Assembly: GCA_021648525.1 (NCBI GenBank)
Contig: JAKISP010000006.1
Location: 1 to 64,000 of the forward strand
Length of the DNA stretch: 64,000 nt
Origin: Gammaproteobacteria bacterium
Lineage (GTDB): Bacteria; Pseudomonadota; Gammaproteobacteria; SZUA-140
Reading direction: 5' to 3'
Shown here: piece after piece, positions 43,615 to 52,170 of the stretch
How positions within the stretch are numbered: position 1 is the stretch's first letter
Layout: every line of letters begins with the position of its first letter
Made by a program: the position numbers and the translations under genes
The notes under the pieces: generated by a model
What the model was told of the DNA's origin: nothing
The model's input: only the letters and a program-made list of their open reading frames with translations
Databases searched by the model: none

Positions 43615-44028
43615 CTATGTCGTTGCTGCTTTAACTGTTTTATCACTTCCTTTTTGCTTAATCCAGGCATCAATACTCCATGCGCCGGTACCCAGTGCGG
43701 CCACATAAAGTAAGCCGCCTGCTATCGCAAAGTTTTTCATGAACATAATCGACTGAGTTTGATCGCTAAGATTAGCGTGAAAAATCACTGCTGAGATAAT
43801 ACTAAAACCAGCCAACCCCAATGCTGCCAATCGCGCCTGAAAACCCAGTATCAATGCCAGTCCACCACCAATTTCCAGCACGATCACCACCGGTAGCAGT
43901 CCACCCGACACGCCCATCGCTTCCATCCACCCCTGTGTCGCAGCATAACCACCGATTTTGCTGATGCCCGCCAGCAGGAAAATATGCCCAAGAAGGATTC
44001 GCCCGATTAATGTTGCTGCCTTTTTCAT
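43615..44028 (-). CDS. DoxX family membrane protein
   Basis: The 137-residue four-helix protein has the DoxX features RILLGHIFLLAGISKIGGYAA, the EIGGGLALILGFQAR loop and FMKNFAIAGGLL. In other bacteria DoxX proteins occur with pirins and hydroquinone reductases and affect respiratory quinones or thiosulfate oxidation. It is the first gene of the minus-strand cluster, divergent from its probable regulator. Confidence 0.9.
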   Translation of the reverse strand: MKKAATLIGRILLGHIFLLAGISKIGGYAATQGWMEAMGVSGGLLPVVIVLEIGGGLALILGFQARLAALGLAGFSIISAVIFHANLSDQTQSIMFMKNFAIAGGLLYVAALGTGAWSIDAWIKQKGSDKTVKAATT

Positions 44029-44144
44029 AAAATTGCTCCTGATTTGTTGTAGTAGGATCGAAACATTGATCTGCTTCGTTATTCAACCTGAACTATTATC
44101 GTCATATTAATTCGATTAAAAAGCGTAAATATTTGCTAAAAACT

Positions 44145-44159
44145 ATCGAATTATTTGAT
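44145..44159. promoter_or_regulatory. Candidate LysR operator
   Basis: ATCGAA-TTA-TTTGAT is a near-perfect dyad with the T-N11-A spacing of LysR-type sites. It lies 10 bases before the proposed LysR start codon and about 115 bases upstream of the divergent doxX gene, fitting autoregulation and control of the cluster. Confidence 0.45.
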
Positions 44160-44168
44160 AATAGAGCC

Positions 44169-45083
44169 ATGAATAAACTACGAGTCACCCTTGAGCAGTG
44201 GCGCACGCTACAGGCAGTCATCGATTTTGGTGGCTATGCCCAGGCCGCTGAGAAGCTACATCGCAGCCAGTCATCGCTTAGCTATACCATTGCTAAACTG
44301 CAGCAACAACTGGGCATGCCGCTGTTGCGGATCGAAGGGCGCAAGGCGGTATTGACCCCTGCCGGTGAGGTATTGCTACGCCGTTCGCGTCAACTGGTCG
44401 ATAGTGCCGCTGAGCTGGAAGCGGCCGCACACAATCTCGACCAGGGCTGGGAGCCAGAAATCCGCGTGGTGGTTGATGCAGCCTTTCCGAGCGTATACCT
44501 GATGTCAGCACTTAAAGCATTTATACCACTGAGTCGCGGCACCCAGATCCAGCTCAATGAAGTGGTACTTTCTGGTGCAGATGAAGCGCTGCTGGCAGGC
44601 GATGCCGACCTGGTGATCTGCGGGCATGTGCCACAGGGGTTTCTCGGCGATCAATTGATCGAGGTTGAGTTTATCGCCGTCGCTCATTGTGACCATCACC
44701 TGCATCAACCTGGTCGCGAACTGACTTATGAAGATCTGCGACGTGAAATTCAGATCGTGATTCGTGACTCCGGTGTACAATTGAACCGTGATGTCGGTTG
44801 GCTAGGTTCATCTCATCGCTGGACCGTCACCAGCATTGATAAAGCAACCGATGCACTGGTCGGCGGGCTGGGTTTTGGCTGGGTACCGCATCACCATGCA
44901 AAAAGGTATATCGAATCTGGTGAGCTGCGACCACTGCCGCTACGCGAAGGCCAGCGTAGAAAAGTACACCTGTTTATGGTTTTTGGTCAATCAGAAAGAG
45001 CAGGGCCAGCCACCCATAAACTGGCGGCTATACTGCGTGAGAATTGCAATGAAACAAACATAAAAACGATGAGAGAAGAATGA
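44169..45083 (+). CDS. LysR-family transcriptional regulator
   Basis: The 304-residue regulator has an N-terminal winged helix-turn-helix (LEQWRTLQAVIDFGGYAQAAEKLHRSQSS) and a two-lobed effector domain from about 95 (IRVVVDAAFPSVYLMSAL). ATG 44169 is preferred over the frame start at 44133, which adds a non-family extension. Divergence from DoxX-YqjG-CDGSH-pirin makes this cluster its probable target, as in the widespread LysR-pirin clusters. Confidence 0.92.
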   Translation: MNKLRVTLEQWRTLQAVIDFGGYAQAAEKLHRSQSSLSYTIAKLQQQLGMPLLRIEGRKAVLTPAGEVLLRRSRQLVDSAAELEAAAHNLDQGWEPEIRVVVDAAFPSVYLMSALKAFIPLSRGTQIQLNEVVLSGADEALLAGDADLVICGHVPQGFLGDQLIEVEFIAVAHCDHHLHQPGRELTYEDLRREIQIVIRDSGVQLNRDVGWLGSSHRWTVTSIDKATDALVGGLGFGWVPHHHAKRYIESGELRPLPLREGQRRKVHLFMVFGQSERAGPATHKLAAILRENCNETNIKTMREE

Positions 45084-45259
45084 AACACTTTGAAAATATC
45101 ACTATCGATAAAAAAGTTAACATCTATTTTTATGGTGGTGTCACCAGCCACATCATTCACTTTTCCAGTGGTGAAATCAAAACACTCGGCATGATGCAGT
45201 CTGGTGATTATGAATTTAATACCAAACTATTTAGCGGAACGATCCAGTCGTTCCGCTAA
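45080..45259 (+). pseudogene. ppnP: Pyrimidine/purine nucleoside phosphorylase PpnP, truncated
   Basis: A 59-codon frame overlaps the LysR stop by ATGA and matches the first half of PpnP (DUF1255): MKHFENITIDKKVNIYF, then KTLGMMQSGDYEFNT. Intact PpnP has about 95-105 residues and forms a cupin dimer that phosphorolyses nucleosides. Here the frame runs into a hairpin (45230-45260) that encodes the last nine residues and stops; the second cupin half with the catalytic residues is absent. The gene is probably non-functional. Confidence 0.75.
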
Positions 45260-45260
45260 A
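45230..45260. terminator. 13-bp perfect hairpin between convergent genes
   Basis: TTTAGCGGAACGA and its exact complement are separated by five bases. The stem lies at the convergent ends of the truncated ppnP and the diheme cytochrome gene, and short A/T tails flank it on both sides, so it may terminate in both directions. Confidence 0.65.
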
Positions 45261-45265
45261 ATTCA

Positions 45266-45787
45266 TTAATCCTCCCACTTTCCATAGCCAGGAATATCAA
45301 TTCCTCGCTCCTCAAAATCCCCCTTTTGGGCGGTACGATGACATACATCACAATTACTCAGGCTACGAATTTTTTCATTTTTAAGCACGTCTTTTGGCAC
45401 TTCGCGATGCTCTTTTTTCAGATAAGGTATCATCGTGATCCGTAATGGAGCATCTCCATTACGGATTGAGCGCATCAATTTTTTTGAACGTTTATAGTTA
45501 GAATGATCGCCAGCATAGGTGACCAGATAGTTTTCAAGTTTCAGGCGATCTACCTCATCCAGTTCTGCATTTTCATCAAAATGATCATCTAGCCCTGCCA
45601 TTAATTTTCGCCATGAGCGTTCTGGTAGCAGGCCAGGCTGATAGGCAAAATGGCAAGTACCACATTCTTCTGCATATAGCGTATTATTGACTGGCGCAAC
45701 ACCGCTACCACCACCCGCATTCGCTGAAATCGCCATCATCAACAATGCGCCACTCATTACCATTTTACTTATTAATTTAGTGTTCAT
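45266..45787 (-). CDS. Diheme cytochrome c (DHC family)
   Basis: The 173-residue precursor has a signal peptide (cleaved near SANA) and two heme sites, CGTCH near 42 and CDVCH near 148, with the DHC body (YQPGLLPERSWRKLM, ITMIPYLKKEHRE). DHC proteins pass electrons to SHP in the Rhodobacter system. It is the last gene of a three-gene operon with SHP and a membrane cytochrome b. Periplasmic. Confidence 0.92.
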   Translation of the reverse strand: MNTKLISKMVMSGALLMMAISANAGGGSGVAPVNNTLYAEECGTCHFAYQPGLLPERSWRKLMAGLDDHFDENAELDEVDRLKLENYLVTYAGDHSNYKRSKKLMRSIRNGDAPLRITMIPYLKKEHREVPKDVLKNEKIRSLSNCDVCHRTAQKGDFEERGIDIPGYGKWED

Positions 45788-45808
45788 ACTTCATCTCCAG
45801 GTTTGGGG

Positions 45809-46216
45809 CTATTGCCCTTTTAAATACTCTAAAAAATCACCTTTCTCCTGAGCACTGCATTCTCGTCCGATCGTCCATTTACAGTTTCGCTTCAACCACT
45901 TTTTCATGAATTTTATATCAGTCAAACGCTCACTGTTAACCGAGCGGGCCAGCGGCTCAATCACCTTTCCAGTGCGCGCATGCTTGCCACTTTGAGTCAG
46001 CACCTTTCCGTGGCATGTTTGACAGTTACGCTGCTTGCCACTTTTTTTATCAAGATTATTTTTCACCCACATCTTTTCACCATTGCTAGCACTAAAATTA
46101 CCTGCTCCTGCAGCCTGGTATTCTGACTGTAGCGTCTCGACATTACCTGCTTGAGCTTGCATATTAATCGCTAAACTCAAAACAACTGTGCTTAACATTA
46201 AAACTAGTTTTTTCAT
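45809..46216 (-). CDS. shp: DUF1924/SHP monoheme cytochrome c
   Basis: The 135-residue precursor has a signal peptide (cleaved near AQAG) and one heme site (RNCQTCHGK near 64). The rest, with KHARTGKVIEPLARSVNSERLTD-type residues, RECSAQEKGDFLEYL and a Cys pair (NCKW, REC) for a disulfide, matches the SHP/DUF1924 family. SHP of Rhodobacter is a high-spin cytochrome that binds oxygen or NO through a labile Asn ligand. Its partners lie on either side. Confidence 0.88.
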   Translation of the reverse strand: MKKLVLMLSTVVLSLAINMQAQAGNVETLQSEYQAAGAGNFSASNGEKMWVKNNLDKKSGKQRNCQTCHGKVLTQSGKHARTGKVIEPLARSVNSERLTDIKFMKKWLKRNCKWTIGRECSAQEKGDFLEYLKGQ

Positions 46217-46247
46217 TTAAATCTCCATTCAATCGATAATATTTAAG

Positions 46248-47369
46248 TTAATCAGGGATCTTCATCGCTGAGTCCTGAAATGTGCCTTGTTCAGCATCAA
46301 AATGGCATGCACCACAGTTTGATTTACTCTGTACAGATTTTTTCTGCCATATAGCATCAGAAATTTCACTATGTTTCTCTTTCCAGTAGGTGATTGATGT
46401 AATCTTTAATGGCCTCTCATTTTTCATAACGGAACGATTAATCTTCCATGCTGCTTCTGTTTTATTTTTTTCTGCGGAATTTTCTCGTGCATAGTTCAGC
46501 AATTCACTTAACGTCTCTTCATCTAACATCAGGTCTTCCTCGAAGTGATTTTCCTGTTGTGTAAAAAGGTACTGCCATGAACGAGCGGGTAACAGGCTGG
46601 GGTGGAAGGCAAGATGGCATGCACCACACTCTTCATTCCATAGATCATTCATCGCCAATGATGGCCCTTTAAAGGGCTGGTAGGGTTGATCATCCGAGGA
46701 AATAAGATAGGTATTCAATGACAGGCCACCCCAAATGATGGCAGAAATAAAAATGAGACTTGCAATCAATCGATGTGCGGGCACCATGGCCGACTCACCA
46801 ACTACCCATTTGGTGCCACGAAACATCGCGCCGATCAGATTTTCACGCTGCAACAAACTTTCTATAATCACACCACTAACATGCACAATAACTAATGTAA
46901 GAATTCCCCACGCAATCATTTCGTGCAACATCCTAAATGGTTCGCTCTGATCAAAGGAGATATAACCTGCCAATAACCCTTGTTGCTCCTCGCCACCCAA
47001 CACAATCAGGCCAGTGGTGGATAACAACAGTCCAAGTGTTATTAATATGAAAATTGCCCACGCACCAGCGGGGTTATGACCAATGTAATACTTAGTCCCG
47101 TCACCAAATAAGGAATGAAGATATGACAATACCTCGCCAGGCGTATAATTAAATTCACTAAAGCGTGCGTAGTGGCTACCTACCACACCCCACACCAGGC
47201 GGAAGAGAAGCAGAGCAAAAAAGGTGTAGCCTGAAATGGTATGAATATCGAGATGACGACTATCATCGTATGTTGCCCATGCAAGCGCAAAGGCAAGCAC
47301 CAACAACCAGTGAAATAGTCGCGTTGGTAGATCCCACACTCTCTTTTTTTTCGGCTGCACCATTTTCAC
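46248..47369 (-). CDS. Cytochrome b561-type membrane protein fused to a diheme cytochrome c domain
   Basis: The 373-residue protein starts with a di-haem cytochrome b (RVWDLPTRLFHWLLVLAFALAW, four helices to about 180, WGVVGSHYARF, MLHEMIAWGILTLVIVHV), has a fifth helix near 200-222 and ends with a DHC-like periplasmic domain carrying two CGACH sites (near 247 and 356). It should oxidise quinol and pass electrons to the periplasmic DHC and SHP. Fusion plus a separate DHC gene means two DHC modules in one operon. Confidence 0.92.
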   Translation of the reverse strand: MKMVQPKKKRVWDLPTRLFHWLLVLAFALAWATYDDSRHLDIHTISGYTFFALLLFRLVWGVVGSHYARFSEFNYTPGEVLSYLHSLFGDGTKYYIGHNPAGAWAIFILITLGLLLSTTGLIVLGGEEQQGLLAGYISFDQSEPFRMLHEMIAWGILTLVIVHVSGVIIESLLQRENLIGAMFRGTKWVVGESAMVPAHRLIASLIFISAIIWGGLSLNTYLISSDDQPYQPFKGPSLAMNDLWNEECGACHLAFHPSLLPARSWQYLFTQQENHFEEDLMLDEETLSELLNYARENSAEKNKTEAAWKINRSVMKNERPLKITSITYWKEKHSEISDAIWQKKSVQSKSNCGACHFDAEQGTFQDSAMKIPD

Positions 47370-47604
47370 CCCCGCAGAACAGTTTTCTTATCCTGGGTGC
47401 TAGATTAAATGGGCAAGCTGAAATGGAACTGAAAAAAAATAATTAAGCAATAAGCAACATCGTACCCATTTTTAATTTTAAGTAGTTTTAAAAAGGGATT
47501 AAGGGTTTGATACAGAATGAGCAAGGATGCTGCTAAGTACCAACGACCCTCAATCATAGAGCAACATATTCAATCGAAAAATATGTCCCTCGTAAATATT
47601 GGGG

Positions 47605-48243
47605 CTATCCGGCTGAACGGTGCTCGATATAACGCCCGATAAAATCTCTTGCAAGACTATCTACATCAATAAATTCGACTCCATGATGAAAAATAGAAGA
47701 TTCTCCATTACGTTGGGCTGAGATGTGCCTTACCATGCAGGGCAAAGTGACCGCCTTTTTATTGTCTGGCGATAACGTTGGCATATCAATACTAAAGCGT
47801 TCACCCAATCCACCTAGTTTTACTGATGCAACAAGGCTTGCACCAGTAAAACTGATATTTTTCATTTCCACCGATAATTTGTGCCCATCGTCATCCATTG
47901 CCAGCCTGATCACTGATTCTCGTACTGGCATTCGTACCGCACGACGTGTCATAGTCGCCTCAATACCACCTGGATATTCAAGATGAACATGCAGATAGGG
48001 GGCCGTTGAAATATGTATCACCTGGGTTTTAAAAGCGTACTGGCTCATCCCGCCCAGATAACGTACCGTCACCTCATCCCCCGGCATCAGTGGTAGTCGA
48101 CCATCATGTTCCAATGGTGCTGAAATGATGACCCCTTCACCCACGCGATACCCCAATAACTCGACAAAATAGCGTACACCACTGTCATTTTTCTCTAATT
48201 GAAGCCCCACACCGACCATCAGATTCAAATCACGATTTGTCAT
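47605..48243 (-). CDS. YcgR-like PilZ domain protein
   Basis: The 212-residue protein has a YcgR-N-like beta domain (residues 10-95) and a PilZ domain (about 100-205) with the c-di-GMP motifs RRAVRMP and NISFTGASL. YcgR proteins brake flagellar rotation on c-di-GMP binding. ATG 48243 is preferred over GTG 48285 because GAGG lies 10 bases upstream. It is divergent from the chemoreceptor gene, a natural companion. Confidence 0.87.
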   Translation of the reverse strand: MTNRDLNLMVGVGLQLEKNDSGVRYFVELLGYRVGEGVIISAPLEHDGRLPLMPGDEVTVRYLGGMSQYAFKTQVIHISTAPYLHVHLEYPGGIEATMTRRAVRMPVRESVIRLAMDDDGHKLSVEMKNISFTGASLVASVKLGGLGERFSIDMPTLSPDNKKAVTLPCMVRHISAQRNGESSIFHHGVEFIDVDSLARDFIGRYIEHRSAG

Positions 48244-48643
48244 TTCACATGCCTCATCCGTTGACGTAATCAATCTCAAAAGCACTATATATAGATCTCT
48301 AGTTGATTACAGGATACTACATATTGTTATTTTTAAATTTCGACCGGATTTACTAAATCTTAAATACTATTTAACATTAAATACCCGGTGGATGTGATTA
48401 GATAATATTTTTATTGATATATATAGAGTTCTTTTATTTGTTCGACTCAATCACCACGCTATCTTAAAGACCTGTTGATCAGCGGTGATAGTAGCGTTCA
48501 TAACAGTCGAATAATCATTTAAGTTCGCCACATACAAGCCGACTAATGAAATGATATAAATATCTAAATGCATTACGTGGCTGACATCGGATATCAAGAG
48601 TATCAGTGCAAAAGCCATAAAAAATTGAATAAAGGAAACAATT
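48244..48643. other. Divergent PilZ/chemoreceptor intergenic region
   Basis: This 400-base AT-rich region should hold the promoters for both genes. AAAGGA precedes the chemoreceptor start. A minus-strand frame (48451-48765) lies partly inside the chemoreceptor gene and is not credited. No flagellar sigma-28 promoter was recognised with confidence. Confidence 0.4.
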
Positions 48644-50830
48644 ATGAATCCAGTGAATGCAACTGCTGCAAGCGATGATGAATCCCGAGAACTGATACAA
48701 ATGCGCTCTGCTATTGAAGGTGCAATTACAGCAATCATGATGGTCGATAGGGATTTAGTGGTCACGTATGCTAATCAATCCGCTTTTTCACTGCTAAGAG
48801 AAAACGAAGCCGTTTTGCAGTCACTCTATCCTGGCTTTAAAGTAGATGACATTATCGGTACCTGTATCGACACATTCCACAAAAAACCATCTCACCAGCG
48901 CAACATTCTGGATAACCCAGATAACTTCCCTTATTCAACAGACATCAGCATCGGGCCATTGATCATCAATCTCAATATCTCAGCGCAGATTGATGATAAT
49001 GGCAACTATATTGGCACCACATTAGAGTGGCAAGATGTCACTAAACAGCGAGAGTTAGACAACCTCAATGCCGACTATAAAGGGCAAATTGATGCCATTG
49101 GAAAATCTCAGGCAGTGATTGAATTCAATCTCGACGGCACCATTATCAATGCCAATGAGAATTTTCTACAGACAGTAGGCTATACGCTGGATGAAATCCA
49201 GGGCAAACACCACCGCATGTTTACCGAAGCAGAGTATGCTAACTCGCCGGAATATCGCTTGTTCTGGGAGAAACTTAATCGAGGTGAATACGGCGCAGGT
49301 GAATACAAGCGCATAGGTAAGGGCGGTAAAGAAGTCTGGATACAGGCCTCATACAACCCTATTATGGATCTCAATGGTAAGCCATTTAAGGTTGTTAAAT
49401 ATGCCACTGACGTAACTGCAGACAAACTACTAAATGCTGATGTTAGTGGCCAGGTTAATGCCATCGGAAAATCCCAGGCTGTAATTGAGTTTAATATGGA
49501 TGGTACGATCATCACTGCCAATGATAACTTCTTAAATACACTCGGTTACTCCCTGACAGACATACAGGGCCAGCATCATAATATGTTTGCAGATTCTGAT
49601 TACGCCCAGAGCCACGAGTACAAGCTGTTCTGGGAAAAACTCAACCGCGGAGAGTATGACTCAGGTGAATACAAACGGATAGGCAAGGGGGGTAAAGAAG
49701 TCTGGATACAGGCCTCATACAATCCGATTATCGACCTCAATGGCAAACCATTTAAAGTCGTTAAATATGCCACTGACATCACTGGCCAAAAAAATGCGCT
49801 CACCCAAATTGCAAAATTAATTGATTCAGTCAAGCACGGTGATCTCGGGCAACGTATCGATACCACTCACTATGATGGATTTGTTAAACAGTTGAGCGAC
49901 GACATCAATTCAATGATGGATATCATTTCAGCACCACTACGCGAAACTGCCAGAATTGTAAAAAAACTGGCGGATGGCGACCTGACAGATCGAGCCAGTG
50001 GAGAGTTCGAAGGTGAATTTGCCACGCTCAGTACCTCTGTTAATGCCTGCCTGGATAACCTCTCTAAAATGGCAACGGAAATACTCGATGGTTCAGCATC
50101 ACTCAGTGGCTCTGCCGGAGAAATTGCAAAAGGAAATGAAGACTTAAGCCAGCGCACAGAAGAACAAGCCTCATCGCTTGAAGAGACGGCGTCCTCCATG
50201 GAAGAACTCACCGGCACAGTTAAACAAACCGCTGACAATGCACGCGAAGCTGACCAGCTTGCAAACAAAGCCCATGCTGAAGCAGAAAAAGGAGGCCTCG
50301 TAGTTACCGATGCGATCACTGCTATGAGTGAAATCAATGCCTCTAGCAAAAAAATTGCGGATATCATTGGTGTCATTGATGAAATCGCCTTTCAAACAAA
50401 TTTACTTGCATTGAATGCGGCAGTAGAAGCTGCGCGCGCAGGTGAACAAGGCCGTGGATTTGCAGTGGTTGCCAGTGAAGTACGTAATCTTGCACAACGC
50501 AGTGCAGGTGCCGCTAAAGAGATTAAAGGATTGATTAACGATAGCGTGCAGAAAGTTGAAGAGGGATCTCGTCTGGTTGACAAATCTGGTGAAACCCTGA
50601 CTTCTATCGTTGCCGCTGTACAGAAAGTGAATTCTATTATCGCGGAAATATCCAGTGCCTCTCAGGAACAATCAGCTGGTATCGAACAGGTTAACAAGGC
50701 CATTGTTCAAATGGATGAAGTGACGCAGCAAAATGCAGCGTTAGTTGAGCAAGCATCCGCCGTTAGTGAATCAATGAGTGATGAATCGAATGCGCTCGCT
50801 GAATTAATGACATTTTTTAAGGTTAAATAA
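48644..50830 (+). CDS. Soluble methyl-accepting chemotaxis protein with three PAS domains
   Basis: The 728-residue receptor has no membrane helix. An N-terminal PAS-like domain (about 20-135) is followed by two near-identical PAS domains (about 147-262 and 269-384), each containing MF(T/A)(E/D), [10 protein letters not shown] and [16 protein letters not shown]; then a HAMP-like linker (about 395-470) and the MCP signalling domain with the conserved hairpin tip [21 protein letters not shown] near 582. Cytoplasmic PAS receptors sense redox state or small ligands. A good AAAGGA site precedes ATG 48644. Confidence 0.94.
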   Translation: MNPVNATAASDDESRELIQMRSAIEGAITAIMMVDRDLVVTYANQSAFSLLRENEAVLQSLYPGFKVDDIIGTCIDTFHKKPSHQRNILDNPDNFPYSTDISIGPLIINLNISAQIDDNGNYIGTTLEWQDVTKQRELDNLNADYKGQIDAIGKSQAVIEFNLDGTIINANENFLQTVGYTLDEIQGKHHRMFTEAEYANSPEYRLFWEKLNRGEYGAGEYKRIGKGGKEVWIQASYNPIMDLNGKPFKVVKYATDVTADKLLNADVSGQVNAIGKSQAVIEFNMDGTIITANDNFLNTLGYSLTDIQGQHHNMFADSDYAQSHEYKLFWEKLNRGEYDSGEYKRIGKGGKEVWIQASYNPIIDLNGKPFKVVKYATDITGQKNALTQIAKLIDSVKHGDLGQRIDTTHYDGFVKQLSDDINSMMDIISAPLRETARIVKKLADGDLTDRASGEFEGEFATLSTSVNACLDNLSKMATEILDGSASLSGSAGEIAKGNEDLSQRTEEQASSLEETASSMEELTGTVKQTADNAREADQLANKAHAEAEKGGLVVTDAITAMSEINASSKKIADIIGVIDEIAFQTNLLALNAAVEAARAGEQGRGFAVVASEVRNLAQRSAGAAKEIKGLINDSVQKVEEGSRLVDKSGETLTSIVAAVQKVNSIIAEISSASQEQSAGIEQVNKAIVQMDEVTQQNAALVEQASAVSESMSDESNALAELMTFFKVK
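49085..49416 (+). repeat. PAS-coding tandem repeat, unit 1
   Basis: This segment encodes the second PAS domain and is repeated 366 bases downstream (49451-49782) with high protein identity. The conserved core [20 protein letters not shown] is identical in both. It is an internal gene duplication. Confidence 0.85.
49451..49782 (+). repeat. PAS-coding tandem repeat, unit 2
   Basis: This is the second copy of the PAS-coding segment. DNA identity is high in the 3' half ([10 protein letters not shown] to VVKYATD) and lower in the 5' half, as if partly homogenised by gene conversion. Confidence 0.85.
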
Positions 50831-50885
50831 TTGCGAGGATGGATTATCCGTTAAAAACCCATCAAAATTGCAGCGATGGATTAAA

Positions 50886-50927
50886 ATCAAATCTCCCCTG
50901 AAAGTCATCAACAACTCAAAGGGGAGA
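50886..50927 (-). terminator. Terminator of exported-protein gene
   Basis: TCTCCCCT/AGGGGAGA (50892-50899, 50920-50927) with a 20-base loop is followed on the minus strand by TTTGATTTT. It lies 11 bases beyond the stop codon of the 50939 gene. Confidence 0.55.
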
Positions 50928-50938
50928 GGAAATAAATG

Positions 50939-51709
50939 CTATTGCTCTCCCATTATATTAAACTGCAGCTGAAAGTGCATATCAGGACCACCCTGCGATC
51001 TGAGCAATGAGGGAACACCACCATAGACGCGATGATCTGAGTGATAAACCAGCACTAAACTATCAGCAACCTCATTTAGATTAAAAGGGAGCTCACGCTT
51101 CATGGTTGCATTTCCAGATTTATCGGTAGTGAGAATATTGGGAATGCCGCCAAAGGGTCCCGGTGGGCCTGCTGGATTAAACTGCCAGACGCCATACAGG
51201 CTATTGGGAAGCAGTCCTCTTAATTTCATGGTCACTTTACTATGCCCATTTCTTTTAACTTTTATTTTCAACGTAGAATGATGACCTCCAATCCAGTCGC
51301 CAAAGGTAATCGGGCTTGGGTTAGCGGGATAAACGAGACCACGTGTTGTAGGTCTAACATTGACATTTCCATTCATGTCAATAACAGGCGCACCGATAGA
51401 TTCATCAATGACGACAGGCATATCCCTGTCAGTAATATACAGGGTAGGAACTTGTCGTAATGGCACAGGGTCACTACCATCAACCGGTATATTATAAAGC
51501 ACCTCATCATCATGGGTCTCACCTATCACAGGTGCTTCAAAGCCATTATCAGTCTGAATTAGTAAGGATTCAAACACCGCGTTTGAGGGTGTCGTTAAGG
51601 TTCCTGACATTGGTTCACCATAAATAATAGTTTTATGAGCCAATGCCGGGGTTAGCATCGTAAATGCCAGTAAACTAGTTGCTAGTGTTGATACCAGATA
51701 TCTTTTCAT
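50939..51709 (-). CDS. Exported protein of unknown function
   Basis: The 256-residue protein has a signal peptide ending ALAHK (residue 24) and a beta-rich body without known motifs. Seen are a polar loop RPTTRGLVYPANPSP, WIGGHHSTLKIKVKRNGHSKVTMKLRG-type strands (glycine- and lysine-rich), PAGPPGPFGGIP and a His-rich DSLVLVYHSDHRVYGG near 225. The latter part resembles the layout of small extracellular beta-sandwich modules, but I do not recognise a family. It is monocistronic with its own terminator. Confidence 0.7.
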   Translation of the reverse strand: MKRYLVSTLATSLLAFTMLTPALAHKTIIYGEPMSGTLTTPSNAVFESLLIQTDNGFEAPVIGETHDDEVLYNIPVDGSDPVPLRQVPTLYITDRDMPVVIDESIGAPVIDMNGNVNVRPTTRGLVYPANPSPITFGDWIGGHHSTLKIKVKRNGHSKVTMKLRGLLPNSLYGVWQFNPAGPPGPFGGIPNILTTDKSGNATMKRELPFNLNEVADSLVLVYHSDHRVYGGVPSLLRSQGGPDMHFQLQFNIMGEQ

Positions 51710-52170
51710 TACTCTTTTTCTCCTTATAATATCTATTATTGAATTTCTACATTAATTGCTAACAATTACCAGTTGGTGTATGTGCTAATCATAGTGACGA
51801 ACACAACTAGTCTCTTATAGTACTTGTGACCATCTGGTTTTTGAAAATATACTCCCGGCACTGCAAACTGCTTGCGTAGGCCTTACATATTCCTTACGCG
51901 CAGAATTAATTTTTTATACCGTACTCACTGCTGTCCTGTTAACCTTTACAGCAAAGCCAGCTGATTGATATCAGGTTGACTACTATTGGGCGAATCATCT
52001 CTTAGCAGCGCTATCATGCACTATTTTTTAAACAGATTAAGCTGTAATAACTGTAAGATTTGTTGCATGCTTTCATGCAATAAACTGGACAATAAAGATA
52101 TCAATAGCGACATGTTTTTTGCGAGGCCATTTTTTGATGGTGTGACTAAAATTTACCAGCCTCATATTAG
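51710..52170. other. 461-base AT-rich gap
   Basis: Nothing convincing lies here. A plus-strand frame (51986-52300, 104 codons) lacks a ribosome site, is cysteine-rich only locally and runs antisense into the regulator gene. A TTGCATG/CATGCAA hairpin lies at 52063-52080. The promoter of the exported-protein gene should be near 51720-51790. Confidence 0.4.
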
